Assembly (NCBI GenBank): GCA_003144275.1
Contig: NJBF01000006.1
Span: 1 to 64,000, forward strand
DNA length: 64,000 nt
Origin: Candidatus Heimdallarchaeota archaeon B3_Heim
GTDB taxonomy: Archaea; Asgardarchaeota; Heimdallarchaeia; Hodarchaeales; Hodarchaeaceae
Reading direction: 5' to 3'
Shown: positions 55,942-64,000 of the stretch, one piece after another
Layout of the letters: every line of letters begins with the position of its first letter
How positions within the stretch are numbered: the first letter of the stretch is position 1
Program-made: the position numbers and the translations under genes
Notes under the pieces: generated by a model
Database searches by the model: none
What the model was told of the DNA's origin: nothing
What the model saw: the letters and a program-made list of their open reading frames with translations, nothing else

Positions 55942-57594
55942 ATGCAACTAGGTGGACAACCGATAATAATCCTTAAAGAAGGAAGTGAGCGATCACGCGG
56001 CCGTGATGCTCAACGAAATAATATTCAGGCCGCCATAGCCGTGGCTGATGCAGTACGTAGTGCATTAGGTCCTCGAGGTATGGATAAGTTACTCGTTGAT
56101 TCGTTAGGTGACGTTGTTATTACTAATGATGGTGCTACGATTTTAGACGAGATTGATGTTCAACATCCTGCAGCCAAAATGCTTGTTCAGGTAGCTAAAG
56201 TTCAGGACCAGGAGGTTGGTGATGGTACCACGACTTCTGTCATTGTCGCTGGTGAATTGCTTAAACGCGCTGAAAAATTACTTGATCAGAAAATTCATCC
56301 CACTGTTATCATTGGTGGTTTCAAACTCGCCTCTGATAAATGTGCTTTGATTTTGAAAGAAATTGCTAACAAAGTTGAAGCCGATGACATAGATACTCTC
56401 AAAGCAATTGCTAGAACTTCTTTGAATTCTAAATCTGTGGGTGGTGCGAAAGAAATACTCTCAGACATGGCTGTTACCGCTACTAAAGCAGTGATGGAGG
56501 ATAATAAAGTTGATATAGATATGATCTCTATTATCCAGAAACAAGGTAAGAGCTTAACTGATTCTGAGCTCATTCAAGGCATTGTGATTGACAAAGAAGT
56601 AGTTAATAGTCGAATGCCTTCTTCTGTTGAAAATCCTTCGATTGCTCTAGTTGATGTCGCATTAGAAATCAAGAAGACAGAATTTGATGCGAAAATCCGC
56701 ATTACTGAAGCTTCTATGATGGATGCTTTTCTAGATCAGGAGCAAACCATGATTCAAGATATGGTTGATTTAATTCTTGCCTCTGGTGCGACTACTGTTA
56801 TGTGTCAGAAAGGTATTGATGATTTAGCCCAACACTTCCTGGCTAAAAAAGGCGTTTTAGCGGTTCGTCGAGTAAAAAAATCCGATATGGAAAAACTCGC
56901 TCGTGCTACAGGCGCTAAAGTAGTAACCAATCTCAAAGATCTATCTTCTGACGATTTAGGTTCAGCAGGAATTATTGAAGAAGTTCAAATTGGAGACGAA
57001 AAGCTCATCTACGTAAGAGACTGTCCTAATCCTAAATCAGTTTCCATTGTTCTTCGCGGTGGGACTAAATACGTCACTGATGAGGCTGAACGTGCATTAC
57101 ACGATGCTCTATGTGTTGTCAGGGATGTTTTAGAAGATACTTGGGCTGTTGCTGGTGCTGGAAGCCCTGAGATTGAACTTCATAAAGGTCTCAAGGAATT
57201 TGCAGGAACAGTGATAGGCCGTGAGCAAATGGCTGTCGATGCCTTCGCAGATGCTGTGGAGATCGTTCCCCGAACTCTGGCTGAGAATGCTGGTCTTGAT
57301 TCTATTGATGTTTTGGTCGAATTACGTGCTGCCCATGAAAAAGGCAATCCTAACATTGGTATCAATGTCGACACTGGGAAAACAGTGGATGCTTTCAAAG
57401 CTGGTATTATCGAACCTCTCCGTGTGAAACGCCAAGCACTTAGATCTGCTCGTGAAGCTGCTGAATTAATTCTTCGTATTGATGATGTCATTCAGAGCAA
57501 AAGTACGGGCGGTGGTGCACCAGGCGGTATGCCCCCAAATATGGGTGGTATGGGCGGAATGGGTGGTATGGGCGGTATGCCCCCAATGATGTAG
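55942..57594 (+). CDS. Thermosome subunit (group II chaperonin), first copy
   Basis: 550 residues from the ATG at 55942, preceded by GAGGT; the upstream in-frame codons do not belong to the family's N terminus, which is [14 protein letters not shown] here. It shows [13 protein letters not shown], the ATPase motif [11 protein letters not shown] and [35 protein letters not shown] and a GGM-rich tail. An ATP-dependent hetero-oligomeric folding chamber of the CCT/thermosome type. Followed after 11 bp by a second, different subunit, so the complex is probably a hetero-oligomer. Confidence 0.95.
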   Translation: MQLGGQPIIILKEGSERSRGRDAQRNNIQAAIAVADAVRSALGPRGMDKLLVDSLGDVVITNDGATILDEIDVQHPAAKMLVQVAKVQDQEVGDGTTTSVIVAGELLKRAEKLLDQKIHPTVIIGGFKLASDKCALILKEIANKVEADDIDTLKAIARTSLNSKSVGGAKEILSDMAVTATKAVMEDNKVDIDMISIIQKQGKSLTDSELIQGIVIDKEVVNSRMPSSVENPSIALVDVALEIKKTEFDAKIRITEASMMDAFLDQEQTMIQDMVDLILASGATTVMCQKGIDDLAQHFLAKKGVLAVRRVKKSDMEKLARATGAKVVTNLKDLSSDDLGSAGIIEEVQIGDEKLIYVRDCPNPKSVSIVLRGGTKYVTDEAERALHDALCVVRDVLEDTWAVAGAGSPEIELHKGLKEFAGTVIGREQMAVDAFADAVEIVPRTLAENAGLDSIDVLVELRAAHEKGNPNIGINVDTGKTVDAFKAGIIEPLRVKRQALRSAREAAELILRIDDVIQSKSTGGGAPGGMPPNMGGMGGMGGMGGMPPMM

Positions 57595-57605
57595 GAGGAA
57601 AAAAA

Positions 57606-59234
57606 ATGACTTTTCAAGGTACACCCGTATTAATATTAAAAGACGATACCCAACGAACAACTGGAAAAGACGCAGTCGGTAGTAATATCGCTGCGGCTCG
57701 TGTTATCTCTGAAGCAATTCGTTCTGCCCTTGGACCCAAAGGCATGGACAAGATGCTTTTGGACAATTTTGGTGATGTTGTTATTACCAATGATGGTGCT
57801 ACAATTCTGAAAGAGATTGATATTGCCCATCCAGTAGATAAGATGATGGTTGAGCTATCTAAAATTCAAGATCAGGAAGTTGGTGATGGTACAACCAGTG
57901 TTGTTATCCTAGCTGGTGAGATGCTTTCTGAAGCTGCAGAATTAATTTCCAGTGATAAAATCCATCCTACTATTCTTGTAGAAGGATATAGACTAGCTAC
58001 TGAAAAAGCAATTGAATTTCTTAACGAAATTGCTACTGAAGTTTCTGCAGATGATGATAAACTCTTGAAAGAGATTGTTATGACCTCTATGGGATCAAAA
58101 ATTGTCGCCCGATCAAGTGAGATGCTGTCATCAATTGTAATTGATGCCGTTAAAAGCGTTGATCCAGGGACAGGTAAGATCGATATCGATGATATCAAGG
58201 TAGAAAAGAAAGAAGGTGAAGATATTGAAGCAACAATCTTAGTTAAAGGCATTGTTCTTGATAAAGAAGTTGTTCATGTTGGTATGCCTAAAAATCTGGA
58301 AAACCCAAAGATCGCTTTGATTACTGAGGCTTTTGAAGTTTCAAAGACAGAGTTTGATTCTGAACTGAGTATTACCGACCCTTCCAAAATCCAAGAATTC
58401 TTGGATCGTGAGGCCTCAATGCTACAAAAAATGGTAGATAGTGTCGTAGCTGCAGGTGCTAATGTAGTCATCGCCCAAAAAGGCATTGATGATGTTGCAC
58501 AACACCTCTTAGCAAAAGAGAATATTATGGCTATTCGTCGGGTCAAAAAATCCGACATCGAAAAACTGAGTAAAGCTACTGGTGCGGCCATCGTTAATAA
58601 CCTTAGCGATTTATCAGCTGCTGATTTAGGTACTGCTGGTAAAGTTTACGAAACTAAAATCGGTGACGATGACATGATATTTGTTGAAGACTGCCCTGAA
58701 GCTAAAGCTGTTACCATTTTAATTCGTGGAGGCACAGAACTTGTTGTTGATGAAGCTGAAAGATCTATTCACGATGCAGTATGTGTCGTGCGTAATGTTC
58801 TTGAAGATAAAAAAGTAGTTGCAGGTGGCGGCGCTCCAGAGGCATATGTCAGTCGAAAACTACACAAATTCGCCGAATCTCTTATAGGACGTGAACAACT
58901 TGCTGTTGAGGCTTTTGCCAACGCATTAGAAGTAGTCCCCAGAACTCTGGCTGAAAATGCTGGCCTAGATCCTATTGATATCATTGTTGCACTTCGAAAT
59001 GAACATGAAAGTGGGAATTTCAAAGCTGGCGTAGATGTTTTTAAAGGAAAAGTTATGAACATGGATGGAGTCACTGAACCCCTACGTGTGAAAACGCACG
59101 CTATTTCAGCTGCTAGTGAGAATGCTCAAATGATTTTGAGAATTGACGACATTATTTCAGCTAAAGCAGGTGCTGGCCCTGATCCAGGTGGTCCAGGCGG
59201 TCCTGGAGGAATGGGCGGAGACGACTTCGATTAA
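57606..59234 (+). CDS. Thermosome subunit, second copy
   Basis: 542 residues, start ATG at 57606 with AGGAGG just upstream. Same motifs as the first subunit (ALGPKGMDKMLLD, NDGATILKEID, GDGTTSVVILAGEML, RGGTELVVDEAERSIHDA), but clearly different in sequence. The C-terminal tail is GGPGG-rich rather than GGM-rich. The two subunits are encoded in one transcript. Confidence 0.95.
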   Translation: MTFQGTPVLILKDDTQRTTGKDAVGSNIAAARVISEAIRSALGPKGMDKMLLDNFGDVVITNDGATILKEIDIAHPVDKMMVELSKIQDQEVGDGTTSVVILAGEMLSEAAELISSDKIHPTILVEGYRLATEKAIEFLNEIATEVSADDDKLLKEIVMTSMGSKIVARSSEMLSSIVIDAVKSVDPGTGKIDIDDIKVEKKEGEDIEATILVKGIVLDKEVVHVGMPKNLENPKIALITEAFEVSKTEFDSELSITDPSKIQEFLDREASMLQKMVDSVVAAGANVVIAQKGIDDVAQHLLAKENIMAIRRVKKSDIEKLSKATGAAIVNNLSDLSAADLGTAGKVYETKIGDDDMIFVEDCPEAKAVTILIRGGTELVVDEAERSIHDAVCVVRNVLEDKKVVAGGGAPEAYVSRKLHKFAESLIGREQLAVEAFANALEVVPRTLAENAGLDPIDIIVALRNEHESGNFKAGVDVFKGKVMNMDGVTEPLRVKTHAISAASENAQMILRIDDIISAKAGAGPDPGGPGGPGGMGGDDFD

Positions 59235-59247
59235 GAAGTGTCTACGT

Positions 59248-59300
59248 CTTTTTTCTTTCTTTTTATCATAAAATCTCCCTTTTTCCTTTTTTTTTATTCA
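59248..59300 (+). terminator. T-rich terminator after the thermosome operon
   Basis: Consecutive T-rich tracts (CTTTTTTCTTTC, then CCTTTTTCC + TTTTTTTTTATTC) start 14 bases after the stop of the second subunit, typical of archaeal intrinsic termination. Confidence 0.55.
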
Positions 59301-59427
59301 ATCATCCTGCTTGAGACTAATTCTCCATTTCAAGCCTAAGAATAAACAAGAAGAACTCACTTATATCTCATGCAAATTCGTCAGTTCTTGTTTGGTATTG
59401 GGCTTTCCAAACCGTTTTTAATTCTTA

Positions 59428-59781
59428 ATGATATTTTGGGCTGGTTACTCCGTGACAGAGGCGAATGTGGATTATAAGATTGAAATTGGACCTCAAATGC
59501 TGACTAGGTTTGAATATGCGCGTATTTTAGGAGCAAGAGCTCTGCAAATATCGATGGGTGCCCCTGTATTAGCAGAAGCACAGGAAACAAAACAACAACG
59601 GACTCCTGAGGCAGTGCAAGAACAGGGTGATCCTCTTCTAATCGCTGAACAAGAAATTAAAAAACGCCTCCTCCCTATATTAGTTCGAAGAACGCTACCT
59701 GATGGAAGATACCAAGATATTCCCCTTTCACATCTTCTAAAACAATCTGGACGTAAGCACGGAAGGATCATAACAAATTAA
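59428..59781 (+). CDS. rpoK: RNA polymerase subunit K (Rpb6 family)
   Basis: 117 residues. [20 protein letters not shown] followed by AP and, later, [10 protein letters not shown] + [11 protein letters not shown] are the signature of archaeal RpoK/eukaryotic Rpb6, which clamps the assembled polymerase. Usual archaeal RpoK has about 60-100 residues; a 20-residue stretch ([19 protein letters not shown]) is inserted between the two halves and a short basic extension follows. Start ATG at 59428; GTG at 59452 is an alternative. Confidence 0.93.
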   Translation: MIFWAGYSVTEANVDYKIEIGPQMLTRFEYARILGARALQISMGAPVLAEAQETKQQRTPEAVQEQGDPLLIAEQEIKKRLLPILVRRTLPDGRYQDIPLSHLLKQSGRKHGRIITN

Positions 59782-59974
59782 AAAAGATTTCATACTATTA
59801 ACAAGCTCATTCTTTTGTTAGGGTACCATAAGTAGTGGTTCTTTTCACTAGACGCTTGTATTGATACTCCGAATGTAACCTTTTAATATTCAAGACAATA
59901 TCATTCACTCGGAGGCAATTCCTATCCCAAAACCCAAGTCTACCAAAGAGCTTCATGATAAATTTGCAGACAAA

Positions 59975-60595
59975 TTGAAAAAAATCTCTGATTCTGCTGG
60001 TGAAGAAGCAAAATCCTTACTCACCAAAGGGTTACAAAAAACTGCTAGAATTACCTATTTCCCACAAGAATTTTCTACATACTTATTGGATCTGAAACTT
60101 TCTTCTAATTTACCTGTTTCCCTTTTACCTGATGATTTATTTGTAAAACCCAATTTCAAAGGAAAAACTGATTTCTTTCACCGACTAGCGTCCGAGCTCA
60201 TTTCATTTGGATTAGCATATCAACGGGTTAACTTAAAACCAGTTCCTCTGCATAAAATTACCTCTTTATTTCATAAACATCGGCCTTGGTGGCAGTGTGA
60301 CATTCAAGACATTGAAACTGCTCTTGATGTTCTAAAAAAGAATAGTATTGTACGCAAAAAGGAGGATGGTTATATTTTTGAGCCATTCTCAGTATCTAGT
60401 GAGATCAGAACTTTTCTGTCTGCTATTTCCGATGGAATAAGCGATTATGGGGAAATATCCTTGACATTGATTGAGCAATTAGTACCTTGGGAGAACGCTA
60501 GGATCATCGCAATATTAGAAATCCTTACTAGTAATCAGATTTGTATATATGACCAGAAGAACGAATTAGTTTATTTCCCAGGTTTTAAGAAATGA
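59975..60595 (+). CDS. ESCRT-II Vps22/EAP30-like protein
   Basis: 206 residues from TTG at 59975, but coding continues about 17 codons upstream (…PKPKSTKELHDKFADK) to an ATC at 59924 with GGAGG eight bases before it, so the true start may be non-canonical. The order matches eukaryotic EAP30: a helical N terminus, then DFFHRLASELISFGLAYQ (EAP30: DFYYELGVQIIEVCLAL), a winged helix ending KKEDGYIFEPFSVSSEI, and a second winged helix YGEISLTLIEQLVPWENARI … ELVYFPGF. Vps22 bridges ESCRT-II to membranes and to Vps20. No other ESCRT gene is within the window. Alignment here is from memory, but the pattern is strong. Confidence 0.7.
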   Translation: MKKISDSAGEEAKSLLTKGLQKTARITYFPQEFSTYLLDLKLSSNLPVSLLPDDLFVKPNFKGKTDFFHRLASELISFGLAYQRVNLKPVPLHKITSLFHKHRPWWQCDIQDIETALDVLKKNSIVRKKEDGYIFEPFSVSSEIRTFLSAISDGISDYGEISLTLIEQLVPWENARIIAILEILTSNQICIYDQKNELVYFPGFKK

Positions 60596-60618
60596 AAGAA
60601 TGAGGAGCCCGAAATTTC

Positions 60619-60918
60619 ATGTTATTTCCTCCCCCAGAGGCATCAAAATTTTATGATGATCGAATATTAATATCTTGGGAAATCTCTCAACCAAAAAATT
60701 GTGATTTACTTCGTGAACTTAAATTTGAGATATCTGGAAAGCCTAAATTAGTTTTTGATCCTAATCAAAGCCCTATTATTGAGTTACCAACGTTAGAAGG
60801 TAACACGGTTATCTTGAATTGGGTCATCAAGCAACCAGAAAAAAGTACAGATATTCACTTATCGATGGAGTCTTCAACGATTAAGGAAACCCAAAAAATT
60901 ACCCTGCTCTCTGAATAA
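60619..60918 (+). CDS. Small beta-rich protein, unknown
   Basis: 99 residues from ATG at 60619, with GAGGAG about 12 bases upstream and 23 bp after the Vps22-like stop, so the two are probably co-transcribed. Strand-rich (ILISWEISQPKNCDLL … NTVILNWVIKQPEKS … IHLSMESSTIKE), like a small immunoglobulin- or C2-like sandwich. No family recognised. It might be a partner of the ESCRT-like protein. Confidence 0.5.
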   Translation: MLFPPPEASKFYDDRILISWEISQPKNCDLLRELKFEISGKPKLVFDPNQSPIIELPTLEGNTVILNWVIKQPEKSTDIHLSMESSTIKETQKITLLSE

Positions 60919-61060
60919 TTATATGATACTGATTCCTTGAAATGAGTGGTTGAAAGCTTTAAAAATTTCTAGAGTAAACGTTACTCGAAGCGTAATTACT
61001 CTTCTAAACACCATAAAACAATAGAATGACGAAGAGACACTCACTAGGATAATGAGCATT

Positions 61061-61276
61061 ATGGGTAAAGTCCGAACATCCGCAGTAAAAGTAATTTCAC
61101 GAGAAATTGTGAAAGCATATGAATCACATTTATCTCCAGATTCGTTTGAACATAATAAAGACATAGTCTCGAAAGTGGCTCATATCCATTCCAAGAGGTT
61201 TAGGAATCAAATTGCTGGATATGTTACGCATCAGTTAAAGCTGAAAAAGTTACGTGAAGAGTCCTACGAAGATTGA
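61061..61276 (+). CDS. rps17e: Ribosomal protein eS17
   Basis: 71 residues from the ATG of MGKVRTSAVK at 61061. The ISREIVKAYESHLSPDSFEHNK segment and AHIHSKRFRNQIAGYVTH are diagnostic of eS17, a small-subunit protein of archaea and eukaryotes that bacteria lack. Confidence 0.93.
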   Translation: MGKVRTSAVKVISREIVKAYESHLSPDSFEHNKDIVSKVAHIHSKRFRNQIAGYVTHQLKLKKLREESYED

Positions 61277-61500
61277 ATCTATTTTTCTGCGAGTAATCGG
61301 ACCAACATTAACAATTTTGCATTTTTATGAGAGATTAAGCTGGTTTTCTTCTAATTTGAGCTTAGCTTTCAAGTTTCTAGTCTTTTAAAGATGAAACAAT
61401 GGTTTATTAGAAGGTATATGGAGAAAACCTCATCGCCATTGCTCTCTCTAAATTATCTCATGGTTACATAGATTTTCTTAATTCGACGAAAAAAGTAAGT

Positions 61501-61695
61501 GTGAATCGTTCTATGGCAGATAGTCCTCCACTTGGTGTACGCATAAAAGTTGAAGAAACTAAAGAGCGGTGTGGGAAGTGTAAGGCGCCATTCATCATGG
61601 AAGTTTATCTGGATCCATTAAGTGAAAGAAGATCGACAAGAGTCTACTGTAAGAATTGTCACTATGATGTCCCATTGGAGGAAAATGATTATTGA
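61501..61695 (+). CDS. Small zinc-ribbon protein
   Basis: 64 residues. Two Cys pairs, CGKC and CKNC, 26 residues apart with strands between, form a typical rubredoxin-like zinc ribbon. It overlaps the start of the YkgJ-like gene by four bases, so the two are co-translated. Function unknown. Confidence 0.6.
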   Translation: MNRSMADSPPLGVRIKVEETKERCGKCKAPFIMEVYLDPLSERRSTRVYCKNCHYDVPLEENDY

Positions 61696-62306
61696 GGTCT
61701 GCTAAACCTCCTGAATTTTATTTTGAGTGTCAACAGAGTGGTCTTTGTTGTTGTGATCCAAAGATTATTGTTACTACAACTTTTCTCGATATCTATAGCT
61801 TATATTTAGCGCTAGAGAGAGAATTTGACTACCTCCTGAAAAAATTATCATTTTACAGGATCGATACTGACCTAAGTCCTGAATCACGGAAGAAATTAGT
61901 TCTCTCAGCTATCCACACATCTGATGGTGAAATAATTCCAGGTCTGAGAAAAATTAATGGACAAAATTGTGTCTTTTACACCAGACCAAATTGCTCAATT
62001 TATCGATATCGGCCACGTGCCTGCAAAAACTACCCCATTGCTTTTCTTGATAACAAATCTGAGAATCGATTCATTTGGGCAAAGGATTCGGAAAAAGTTT
62101 GTCCTGGAGTAGGAAAAGGTAGACTCTTATCTCTTACTTCTTTAATTCAAGAAAGAAAAATTACTCTACAAGATATTCAAGCCCATAATGATCTTATCAA
62201 TGAACTGAACACTGAAGCTTCAAAGGGAACGCCATTATCAGCGAGAGAAGTAATCTGGTTGTTCATAGTCTATGCTGAAAAGTATCTTTCGACAAAAGAG
62301 GAATAA
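61692..62306 (+). CDS. YkgJ-type cysteine-cluster protein
   Basis: 204 residues starting with TTG. The metal-binding cysteine cluster is FECQQSGLCCCDPK near the N terminus, followed by C-x4-RPNCSIYRYRPRACKNYP later. Proteins of this family bind zinc or iron-sulfur clusters and are found in archaea and bacteria with little known function. Overlaps the zinc-ribbon gene. Confidence 0.8.
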   Translation: MRSAKPPEFYFECQQSGLCCCDPKIIVTTTFLDIYSLYLALEREFDYLLKKLSFYRIDTDLSPESRKKLVLSAIHTSDGEIIPGLRKINGQNCVFYTRPNCSIYRYRPRACKNYPIAFLDNKSENRFIWAKDSEKVCPGVGKGRLLSLTSLIQERKITLQDIQAHNDLINELNTEASKGTPLSAREVIWLFIVYAEKYLSTKEE

Positions 62307-62337
62307 TTCCCTATTAGCCGTTTATTAGTTTAAGGAG

Positions 62338-63927
62338 TCAATTCTTCCAGACTAATGCTTTCTTGTAATCACTTATTTCCTTTTCTATTTCTTCAGAGGA
62401 CCATCCTAATAGGTCTCCCATATGGTGAGCGATCTCTTCAATGCAATCCAAACCTTGTTCAAATGATAATTGAATCTGTGTTCGTCGAAATAACACATCT
62501 CGTAATGTGATTACTTTTTCATATTTAATAAAATAATTGATTTCACCGAAAATATAAGGACGATGATTTGTAATAACTTTCATTAGCTGAGGATCTTCCT
62601 TTGCTTCATCTAGCATTTTGATATAATTATCCCCATATCTCAATAAGTGTTGAGCGACTTGCTCTGACAAATTATACCGGATCATCATATTCTCACATGC
62701 GATTCTTGACCAAGCGTCCCAACCCTGACGTTTAGTTGAAACCCAGCCATTCAATGGAACCTTGTCTGTAGTAGATTTTGTTTTATCCCCGAGAATTTTC
62801 GTGATTTTATCCACCATTTCTTTAGCCATTGTTCGATAGGTGGTAAATTTTCCTCCCGCTATAGCAAAAGTATTTGGTCTAACCATCCGGATTTCATGAT
62901 TTCGTGAAACATCCGATTCTGATTTGGCAGAGTTAGAGAGAATTAAGGGGCGGAGCCCTGAATATGCACTGATGATATCTTGCTCTGTGAGAGAACCAGG
63001 AAACATAAAATTCACTGCATCGATCAGGTAATTTGCATCTTCCTTTGTTACTGGAATATAATTAAAATCTTCCCCATAATCTGTGTCCGTTGTCCCAACT
63101 AACAAATTCTCTCCAAATGGAACAATAAATATTATCCTTCCATCTTCAACAGGTATAACAACGGCATGATCTAGGTTATAAAACCGTTTTGTAATTAGGT
63201 GAACTCCCTTTGTAGGTCGAACACGCGAATGTGATGAAGGGTTGATTTGTTGAACCATCATATCCCTCCAATGACCACAGGCTAAAACAAGCGTTTTTGT
63301 TTGGACTGTAAATACATGTTTATTCGTTTGATCGCGCATCGTTACTGTATCTACTCCCTCTGGACTTTGTAAATGGAAATGTTCAGCCGAACAATAATTT
63401 AAAATATTAGCTCCTGCTTTTTCTGCAGACAACATGACTTCAAGAGTCAACCGAGCATCATCCATTTGACCATCACCATAAATTGCTGCCCCTTGAAAAT
63501 TTGTCTCACGAATAGAATTTGGTAGTAGCATCTTTGCTTTTTCAGGGCCTAGTATTTTGTGAAAAGAATAATTTCGAAAATTAGCGAAAAGATCATAGAG
63601 CCAAACTGCTAATCTCATTTTTTTCTTTGTCAGAATAGTATCAGAATGAAGAGGAACAAGAAATTTCAATGGTCGTGTTATATGTGGTGCCATTTCAAGG
63701 ATTTTTTTTCTTTCAATTGATGCTTCACGAACGAGACGAAATTCCTTTTGGCCAATATAGCGCAGTCCCGCGTGTACAAGTTTGGATGAACCACTACTTG
63801 TCCCATGACCAAAATCATCTTTCTCAACTAATGCAACTGTAAGACCTCTTAGAGCAGCATCCCGAGCGATACCTGCACCTGTTATACCCCCTCCTACAAT
63901 AAGGATATCATAGTTAGTCTTACTCAT
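62338..63927 (-). CDS. glpD: FAD-dependent glycerol-3-phosphate dehydrogenase
   Basis: About 529 residues from the ATG at 63927 (a GTG 39 bp upstream is also in frame). FAD-binding YDILIVGGGITGAGIARDAA, GHGTSSGSSKLVHAGLRY, and IFIVPFGENLLVGTTDTDYGE typical of GlpA/GlpD; the C-terminal domain is present. It oxidises glycerol-3-phosphate to dihydroxyacetone phosphate at the membrane. No glycerol kinase or facilitator lies in the window. Confidence 0.9.
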   Translation of the reverse strand: MSKTNYDILIVGGGITGAGIARDAALRGLTVALVEKDDFGHGTSSGSSKLVHAGLRYIGQKEFRLVREASIERKKILEMAPHITRPLKFLVPLHSDTILTKKKMRLAVWLYDLFANFRNYSFHKILGPEKAKMLLPNSIRETNFQGAAIYGDGQMDDARLTLEVMLSAEKAGANILNYCSAEHFHLQSPEGVDTVTMRDQTNKHVFTVQTKTLVLACGHWRDMMVQQINPSSHSRVRPTKGVHLITKRFYNLDHAVVIPVEDGRIIFIVPFGENLLVGTTDTDYGEDFNYIPVTKEDANYLIDAVNFMFPGSLTEQDIISAYSGLRPLILSNSAKSESDVSRNHEIRMVRPNTFAIAGGKFTTYRTMAKEMVDKITKILGDKTKSTTDKVPLNGWVSTKRQGWDAWSRIACENMMIRYNLSEQVAQHLLRYGDNYIKMLDEAKEDPQLMKVITNHRPYIFGEINYFIKYEKVITLRDVLFRRTQIQLSFEQGLDCIEEIAHHMGDLLGWSSEEIEKEISDYKKALVWKN

Positions 63928-64000
63928 TTTTTGAATAGTGTGTTCGCGGTATTTATGATTTTTCACAGTTTCTGCCTCGATCTCTGAATTGCTATATATT

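Noticed and set aside
57466..57660. Minus-strand frame with HTAHTTH repeats
   Set aside because: It is the antisense of the glycine/methionine-rich tail of the thermosome subunit.

Overview
The window looks like AT-rich archaeal DNA, most probably from an Asgard archaeon (a Heimdallarchaeia-like lineage is my guess, not shown). The evidence is archaeal information-processing genes (two thermosome subunits, a 67-residue histone, RNA polymerase subunit RpoK/Rpb6, ribosomal protein eS17) together with a protein whose two winged-helix pattern follows the eukaryotic ESCRT-II subunit Vps22/EAP30. The first ~980 bases do not fit: they contain an exon-like block with splice-type borders that reads like a eukaryotic aldehyde oxidase/xanthine dehydrogenase, and an HtpX protease gene is cut off at the junction. 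This is best read as a chimeric or contaminated contig end.

Layout. 1-1 kb: eukaryote-like sequence. 1-2.3 kb: HtpX and a small membrane protein. 2.3-14.8 kb: accessory island with decayed genes, an EACC1-like protein overlapping a caspase / P-loop NTPase / leucine-rich-repeat protein (an NLR-like conflict system), a type IIG restriction-methylation gene lacking its methylase half, several small membrane proteins and a possible nucleotide-modification-associated protein. 14.8-28.5 kb: a deaminase-type amidohydrolase, a first dihydropyrimidinase, RNase H, an M29-type aminopeptidase, a degenerate M48-like membrane protein, branched-chain aminotransferase, a surface-anchored solute-binding protein, a transglutaminase-like protein, a DUF123/GIY-YIG protein and zinc-ribbon proteins.

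28.5-52.3 kb is a nitrogen and pyrimidine superlocus. Carbamate kinase and two knotted acetylornithine-carbamoyltransferase-like enzymes flank a nearly complete UMP synthesis set (pyrE, pyrF, pyrC, pyrK, pyrD, pyrI, pyrB, with a pyrG stub in front of pyrB). Next to it lies an apparently complete reductive pyrimidine degradation route: PreA-like dihydropyrimidine dehydrogenase, dihydropyrimidinase, beta-ureidopropionase, class III aminotransferase and CoA-acylating (methyl)malonate-semialdehyde dehydrogenase. This would take uracil to beta-alanine and on to acetyl-CoA (thymine to propionyl-CoA). The carbamate kinase and the two carbamoyltransferases could recover carbamoyl phosphate, and so ATP, from a ureido intermediate; that is inference.

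52-64 kb: secreted phospholipase-D-like protein, histone with a hairpin in its leader, thermosome pair, RpoK, Vps22-like protein, eS17, a YkgJ-type cysteine-cluster protein and an FAD glycerol-3-phosphate dehydrogenase. I saw no rRNA, tRNA, CRISPR array or complete insertion sequence.
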